Source: Rhodamnia argentea
Lineage: Eukaryota; Streptophyta; Magnoliopsida; Myrtales; Myrtaceae
Direction of reading: 5' to 3'
Assembly: GCF_020921035.1 (NCBI RefSeq)
Contig: NC_063156.1
Coordinates: forward strand, 22,802,283-22,866,282
DNA: 64,000 bases
The notes beneath the pieces were generated by a model. It ran no database searches and had not been told where the DNA came from. It saw only the letters and a program-made list of their open reading frames with translations. The translations under genes and the position numbers were made by a program. Below are positions 58,418 through 64,000 of the stretch, piece by piece. Every line of letters starts with the position of its first letter. Position 1 is the stretch's first letter.

Positions 58418-61400
58418 ATCATAAGTAGGGAGGAATTAGAAATTCTTGAGATTATCTTTATGTCTTGTCTTAGTTTATTAAGGCCTATTGCACGATTAGT
58501 GCACAATAGGTGAATGTCAGAGAGAGAGGGAGAGAGAGGATGAAGAGGGGGGGTGTTGGTGTAGCTGCACTGGCCATACCTACCCATCCTTCTTACACAT
58601 CAAAAAAATAAAGAAGGGAGGGGGGACATTGTTGGGATATAGAGTGTGGGAAAAGCAGAATCCAATGCTCATGGGCTTTCACTTCTCTATCGTCTTTTTA
58701 CTTATCCTCGTTGAAGAAAGATAAGGATCTAAATTCCATGATTAATGCCTAAAAGGGTTAGCATTAGATTCTCAAGGACTCTTACCAAATCCAAACTCAC
58801 GATGGTCCATTACAATATGGCTTTGGGAAACCGCTTTAGGAAGGTATCCCTTTGATTGAATGGTATGTTTTACTTAAAGTGCATCTGAGCTATAAAAAGG
58901 AATAGTAAGCTCGGATTTTGCTTTTGTTGTTCTGTTTGTGCACTTCCTGTACTTCCTCTATGTAGTATGACGGTGACTGTTTAGCATTCAGTTCTATTAA
59001 TTTAATAGTTTAATGCTTATAACAGCTGTAGGTAAATCAAGTCATGAAGTTTCTGTCAATTCTTTTGGGAGCTGGAATCTGTCTCTATCCATTTTATGTT
59101 TGAAATATTGCGAATGATATGTAAATCAAGTCAGTACCACAGGAATTCATCCTCAGGAAATCCTCTTTCCATGTTTGCTTGTTGTCATCATAAAGAGTAT
59201 TTGATCGGCTTTTTTGAATCCCTACAAGGCATTAAGCATGTCGATGTTTCTTTTCAGTTAATGGACTTTGCGCGAGGTAAGAACGTATTAGCATTAGAAG
59301 GAGGATACAACCTCACCTCAATTTCAAAATCAGCCCTTGCATGCATGGAAGTTTTGCTGGATGAGAAAACTGTCACTGGTTCCACCGAAGCCTATCCTTT
59401 TGAGTCCACATGGCGAGTAATACAAGCGGTAAAATGTTTATTCTCTGGGTGGTCTGGCAATTTGTCTCACCACTATTTTACCTGCATTTTATTATTAATC
59501 AAATGATAGTGTGCTAATAGCAAGTTAACTTTCTCAGGCTCATCAAGAACTAAAAGCTTTCTGGTCAGTACTTGCTGATGAATTGCCAACCAAGGTAATA
59601 AGTCAAACAGCACCCATTCAGGTAACAGTTCTGGGCTTTTGATTACTTTTATGCAAGCATTCTTATGTCCTCGAATTCTGAATGCTGGAATACTTATGTT
59701 TCCTAGGAGGCTGATTTCACCTCGCATTTTTGTTCGAAGATAATCCTTCTCAATCTAGATATGTAGGGCCTGTTTGGTTTGGTTTTGGAGAAATGTCTTT
59801 GGGCAAATGCAAGTAATGTTTGGCAGAGTGAATTAGGGACACATTGAGAAGCAACTTTGACCTAAATGCGTTTGCTAAAAACTACACTTTGTATAGGACT
59901 TCAGTTATTTCTTTTTATTTTTAAATCTCAAACTATTTGCCGGTAGAACTTTGCCTCCGGTGAGCCTAATCGACTGCTAGCCAACCTCACCTAAGGTGGC
60001 GTCACCTCAAGGAAGGCCTGGGTCGCGCGACCTAGCCACCGCCTGAGGTTGCCAAACCCCAAGCGAGATTGTCACCTGGTAGCGAGACCCACGACCCAAG
60101 ACGGTGCCGTTTGGGGTCGAGCGACCCAGGTCTCACCTAAGTCTGGTAACCTCGGGCGAGGCTAGCTGGCGGCCAATTTGGCTCGCCCGTAGATGAGGGT
60201 AGATGACGCCTTACGTTGGCAAAGTAGGGTTTTCTAGGACATTCCCGGAACTATGAAAGTTGAGAGAGGCCAAAGTTGGAAGGAAAAATAGTCTATTTGC
60301 ATTCTGAGAATGCTACTTTTCAAAGAACCTCCGGACTTGCCTTGGGCTAGAGACCTTTAGAAATGTAATTGCATTTTTCCAAAGTTTTCCAAAAGTGAAT
60401 CAAATGCCATTTGCATTGGCCGAGAGACTAGCCCATTCCAAACGCTGAACCAAACAGGACTATAATATGTTACTGACTGAATGCTGTCACAACCCAGTAT
60501 TAATTTATCTTTTTTAGGGTGTATGAAGTGAGTTTTGGAAGTTAAATGTTCCCTTTAATTTGTTTATATCAATATCATGGTCCCCGTTACTGAAGGAATC
60601 GTCATGTTGTTCCAGAAAATTCTCATTTCAAGCTCTGACTCTGAAGCTGAAGATGTTGAGGAGCTTCTGCACGATGTCATTCGACCTCTTTCAACTCTCG
60701 TGGTTGACGAAGATCATCGTGGTAAAGAAACTTGCCGCGAATGGAATTGTGAAAAAGTAGTTCCGAGTTATATTAATATTATCATGATCCTCAAAAATGA
60801 AATGTAGTTCTTGCAGAATCTGCTTCTTTGTCCTGGAGATCAGATCTGTCAAAAATTGACATCTGGTATGCCACCTTTGGATCAAATATGTGGAAGCCTA
60901 GATTCCGCTGCTATATTGAAGGTGGACAGGTAATGCACTTTAAACTTACCTTTTTCAAGCCTTAGAACCGTTTCATGACATTCATGATGATTGCACTGTG
61001 GTCCTACTTGCAATGTGGTCCTACAAATGTATGTTATACTACAACCATGAACTTTTGTCTTTTCATCTTTCTCTGATCAGGTTAGAGCAGTTCAATGATG
61101 TCTTGCATCAGGAAAATATTTCCAGCTATGACATGAGTTCTCCTTTGTTTGATTTGGACTGCGTTAAAGAAAAAGGATCCATCAACTTGGAAGCTGTCAA
61201 GGTATTTCCTTTTGATCTCATCCAAGTACTATCTTTTGCCCCCAGTAAAGCCTCGACTTTATCTCGTTCTTTTTTCAGTTATCACATTCTGGTCTCTAAT
61301 ATATCAAGCTGGTCGATCTGTTCACAGAAGGGTTGGTACCATAACGTTGTTTACTTGGGAATGGAGCAAGACATCCCTATACTGACAATGACGTAAGTAT

Positions 61401-61610
61401 ATGAGTTACATTCGTCCTCGACCATCTGCCAGACAGATTTCTTGATCCACAGAATTAATACCGTGTTCCGACTTGCTGATTCATTCAGGTGCGATTCGTC
61501 GGGTATCGAGAACTGCCAACACTTTGGTAAAAGGCTTGGTAGAAGGAGGGCAGCTCTCGGAAGAGGAAGCCGTGTCCTACATCAAGGAAGCTGCTGCAAA
61601 ACCCTTATAG
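58418..61610 (+). pseudogene. HDA5-like pseudogene, copy C (5'-truncated)
   Basis: Homology to copies A and B starts in the long intron 5, so exons 1-5 with the zinc-binding core are absent. Remaining exon equivalents: 7 (59258-59428), 8 (59538-59621), 9 (60616-60721), 10 (60817-60929), 12 (61081-61201, three codons lost), 13 (61328-61392), 14 (61489-61610). Exon 6 is reduced to its first bases by a deletion near 59030, exon 11 is missing (deletion near 61025), and exon 14 has lost 44 bp, shifting the frame before its end. It cannot be a deacetylase. It is more diverged from A and B than they are from each other. A GA-rich microsatellite at about 58519-58540 is private to it. Confidence 0.9.
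59765..60460. mobile_element. MITE in the intron of HDA5 pseudogene C
   Basis: This is the same element as in copies A and B (GGGCCTGTTTGG / CCAAACAGGAC ends), here longer because of extra GC-rich sequence at about 60010-60080. Confidence 0.55.
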
Positions 61611-63339
61611 AATGCAAACATTATTTACTTGCTTCCCCACTTATCGTGGATATTTATCCTTCATTTGCAACCTTGGTAGATTCTCTGGAGCAAGAGTGAC
61701 TCCAAACCAAAACTCTGGCCTCTCAGGTAGCACTTTGTGATTAAAGGAGACTCAGGTAGGCTTGTGTATAATCTCATAAAGCTAGTTTCTCTAGTATATA
61801 ATCTCGCGGATCCCGCCAAAGCGACGGCTCCGGCCAGCTTTTTCAGTGTTGATAAGCTTGTAATCTCCCCTCCATGAGCATTGTTTCATGGACTATATTT
61901 ATAGTTTGAGAGGTCTCTCATGCGAGACTTGTCTATTGCCACGTCCCTCATTGATGGCAATAAACTGCATCCATTCTATATACCTCTCCTCGCCGGCCTA
62001 GCTCAGTTGTGGTGGGCGCACCGCCGCAACACTGCCGGCTATGCGATTTTCAGTGGACCAATGGAAAAGGTGGATTTTTTTACTAAAAGCGCTCACCATA
62101 CATTTCTTTTGCTTCCTATAGATCCCTGAAGTACTTCTGATTTATATTCCAAAATCGGAAAAATAGCTTTATCTTTGTTCTCCATCTTATTAAAAAAAAA
62201 TAGATACTTATTTTTGTGTAGTTCCTGTGGCACTGAAAGTCATGCTTTTGATTCGGTTTTTGGGAAAAGTTTTAGGATAAATGCAAAGATCTTTGGCCTA
62301 AAGAGTTTCGGGAAATGCAACATTGTTTGGTAACTGTTATAAAAAAGAGCTTTTGAGAAAATGCATGAGTGTTTGGTAAATTTATATTTAAAAAATCTTT
62401 TGGTGGGATCAAGGTATTTTCTCCATTCTTATCTTTATTAAACTATTATCATTATCATTTTCAGACAAGAAAAGTACTCATATTATTTCACTATCTCTCA
62501 ACAAATGAGAGAGAATATATGGGCACTAACTTAATTCGTTAAATAAAAAATAATTAATGTTAATTGGGGACTCGCCAAATATTAAAAAATCTGTGTGGAG
62601 TTTGGACAGCACTAACAAAAAAAAAACAGGAAAGAAAGGCAACAAAATCCAACCAATAATGAAAGACCTCCTAACCTTAAAATTTCGGGCAAGGAAAAAA
62701 CAAAAGCGAACCGGTTTCACCCACTTTCTCCCAACACCAACCTCGCAAGAATTAACGCAGATCCGAATATTGCAGATCCAAGAGCAAGAACGCTAGCGAA
62801 GGAAAAAGCAAAAGCAAAAGAAGCACTCGACCCCCATTGAAGCCGAACGATCAACGGGCGGGAATTGTATCAGTGAGTTTCCTCATTCTTCTCTCGGTGT
62901 TTTGATTCTCTGCGCTTTGTGATGTTGAGTCGAGGTGAAAAAAGGCTTGGAAATGACAGAAAAATCTCAACTTTAGCATTCTGGATCGTCCATTCAAGGT
63001 GTCACTCCTGCTCTTGCGTTTCCCTCGAAGGTTCTCGTTCAGGTGGTGGCCAAGTGTTGCCTTTTTAATGTGAAACTCGGGCCCTTGTCATTCGCATTTC
63101 GCTGTCTCTTGGTTAAGGTTACCAAATTCGCTTACTTTATTTTTCACATTTTGCATTTTGCTCGTGTGTTATGTGGTTGGCTTTAAGAGGGTTGCTCGTG
63201 CTTGTTGGTTTGAGCTCAAGTATGTTGTGTGATGGCTGATTACGTGGAGCCAATTACTTTGATGGAGCAATGGCACCATGTTGGCGCTTGAGTTCCATTT
63301 CATTCATGTCTTTGATCTGCTGGAAACAGATATATATTA
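61611..63339. other. HDA5-C 3' flank and PSP-C upstream region
   Basis: It matches the copy A interval 31072-32398, but keeps about 390 bp (61830-62190) that A lacks and B shares. It includes the PSP leader with the same donor (GTGAGT near 62873) as copy A. No extra gene. Confidence 0.5.
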
Positions 63340-64000
63340 ATGGACGGTTTGAAGAGCGTACAAAGCACGCCTGTTTATACCCACGGAAGTCGGCATCTGT
63401 TGCCTCTTGTTCGGACATCGACTTTGAGATACGCGAAGACTCCATACAGAAACCGAGTGTGGATGACCATGAGCTCAAAGTCATTTAACTCGGTTTCTGC
63501 CTCCGTTCATCCACTGGAGGCCTCAAAATTGAGTCACTCTGACAACACATTGCCATCAAAAGGTTTTATACAGTGAATGGGGGTATTTACAGAAATCACA
63601 GTTGAACTTGAGTTGATGCGCAATTTGTATTAATCTGGTTTATTAAGTCATTGTTTAGAAAGTGAATTAGAGGAAATTGCTCGGTTGCATCTAAACTGCG
63701 AGTCAAGTATATAGGTGAACTCTTAACTCGTTTCTTTTGATGATCTGAACTGTCTATTGTATGCCCAGAAGTTCTTGACCTTTGGAGAAATGCCGATGCT
63801 GTGTGCTTTGATGTGGATAGCACTGTGTGCGTTGATGAAGGCATCGATGAGCTTGCAGAGTTCTGTGGAGCTGGAAAAGCTGTTGCAGAATGGACTGCAA
63901 GGTAATTTTGTTATCGTTGTTCATCTTTTATATTTTCTATTTTAATATCTGTCATTTCTGCATTGTCCAAATATTCCAGAGCAATGGGTGGTTCAATTCC
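63340..64000 (+). CDS. PSP: Phosphoserine phosphatase, copy C, 5' part (cut by window end)
   Basis: Exons seen: 63340-63562, 63769-63901, and 63980 to the window edge. The frame is open, and the N-terminal transit-like region and the HAD motif FDVDSTV are intact and nearly identical to copy A (differences include MDGLK for MEGLK and LLPLV for LSPLV). Splice sites are conserved. The remaining four exons lie outside the window, so it cannot be said whether this copy is complete. It follows the broken HDA5 copy C, as PSP copy A follows HDA5-A. Confidence 0.88.

Noticed and set aside
58519..58545. GA-rich run as a GAGA regulatory element
   Set aside because: Simple microsatellite inside a pseudogene intron; no conservation in copies A and B.
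1..64000. CRISPR arrays, prokaryotic operons, defence systems
   Set aside because: The window is intron-rich plant nuclear DNA; repeats found are foldback elements, LTRs and segmental duplications with no regular spacer pattern.

Overview
This is nuclear DNA from a dicot plant. Genes are split by many GT-AG introns, intergenic DNA is AT-rich, and small foldback elements and a Ty3/gypsy LTR retrotransposon are present. The protein families point to a woody rosid; a Myrtaceae (Eucalyptus-like) source is only a guess. No tRNA, rRNA or CRISPR was recognised. All exon coordinates were built by hand from splice sites and reading-frame continuity.

Left third (1-21.5 kb). This part holds the probable 5' end of a minus-strand gene (about 204-480), an AT-rich block of diverged and foldback repeats (0.7-5.1 kb), and three intact plus-strand genes. 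These are a LEO1/VIP4 subunit of the Paf1 complex (5441-12394, 11 exons, 632 aa), a cytosolic HSP101/ClpB1 disaggregase (14801-17979, 6 coding exons, 910 aa) and a TPRA1/CAND2-type multi-pass membrane protein (18985-21491, 6 exons, 306 aa).

Right two thirds (22-64 kb). This is a patchwork of segmental duplications. A unit of [class II histone deacetylase HDA5-like, then phosphoserine phosphatase] appears as copy A (HDA5 23749-31071, PSP 32399-34928; both intact). Copy B has an intact HDA5 (39267-46485) but no PSP. Copy C has a 5'-truncated HDA5 pseudogene (about 58.4-61.6 kb) and a PSP that runs off the window end. Between A and B lie an orphan TOM5 exon, a PPR gene whose 5' end has been replaced by foreign sequence, and a relic of TPRA1 exon 2. 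Between B and C lies an inverted, frameshifted second HSP101 copy (47.06-50.14 kb, minus). It is followed by an array of detached HSP101-promoter copies, and a decayed gypsy element (52212-57632) sits inside one of them.

The genes do not form a pathway. LEO1 and HDA5 act in chromatin and transcription, HSP101 in heat tolerance, PSP in plastid serine synthesis, TOM5 in mitochondrial import, and the PPR probably in organelle RNA processing. The most interesting content is structural: junctions that fuse HSP101, HDA5, PPR and TPRA1 pieces, a 108-bp in-frame tandem duplication that duplicates a splice donor in HDA5-A, and several heat-shock promoter copies left without a gene. No wholly new biological system was recognised.
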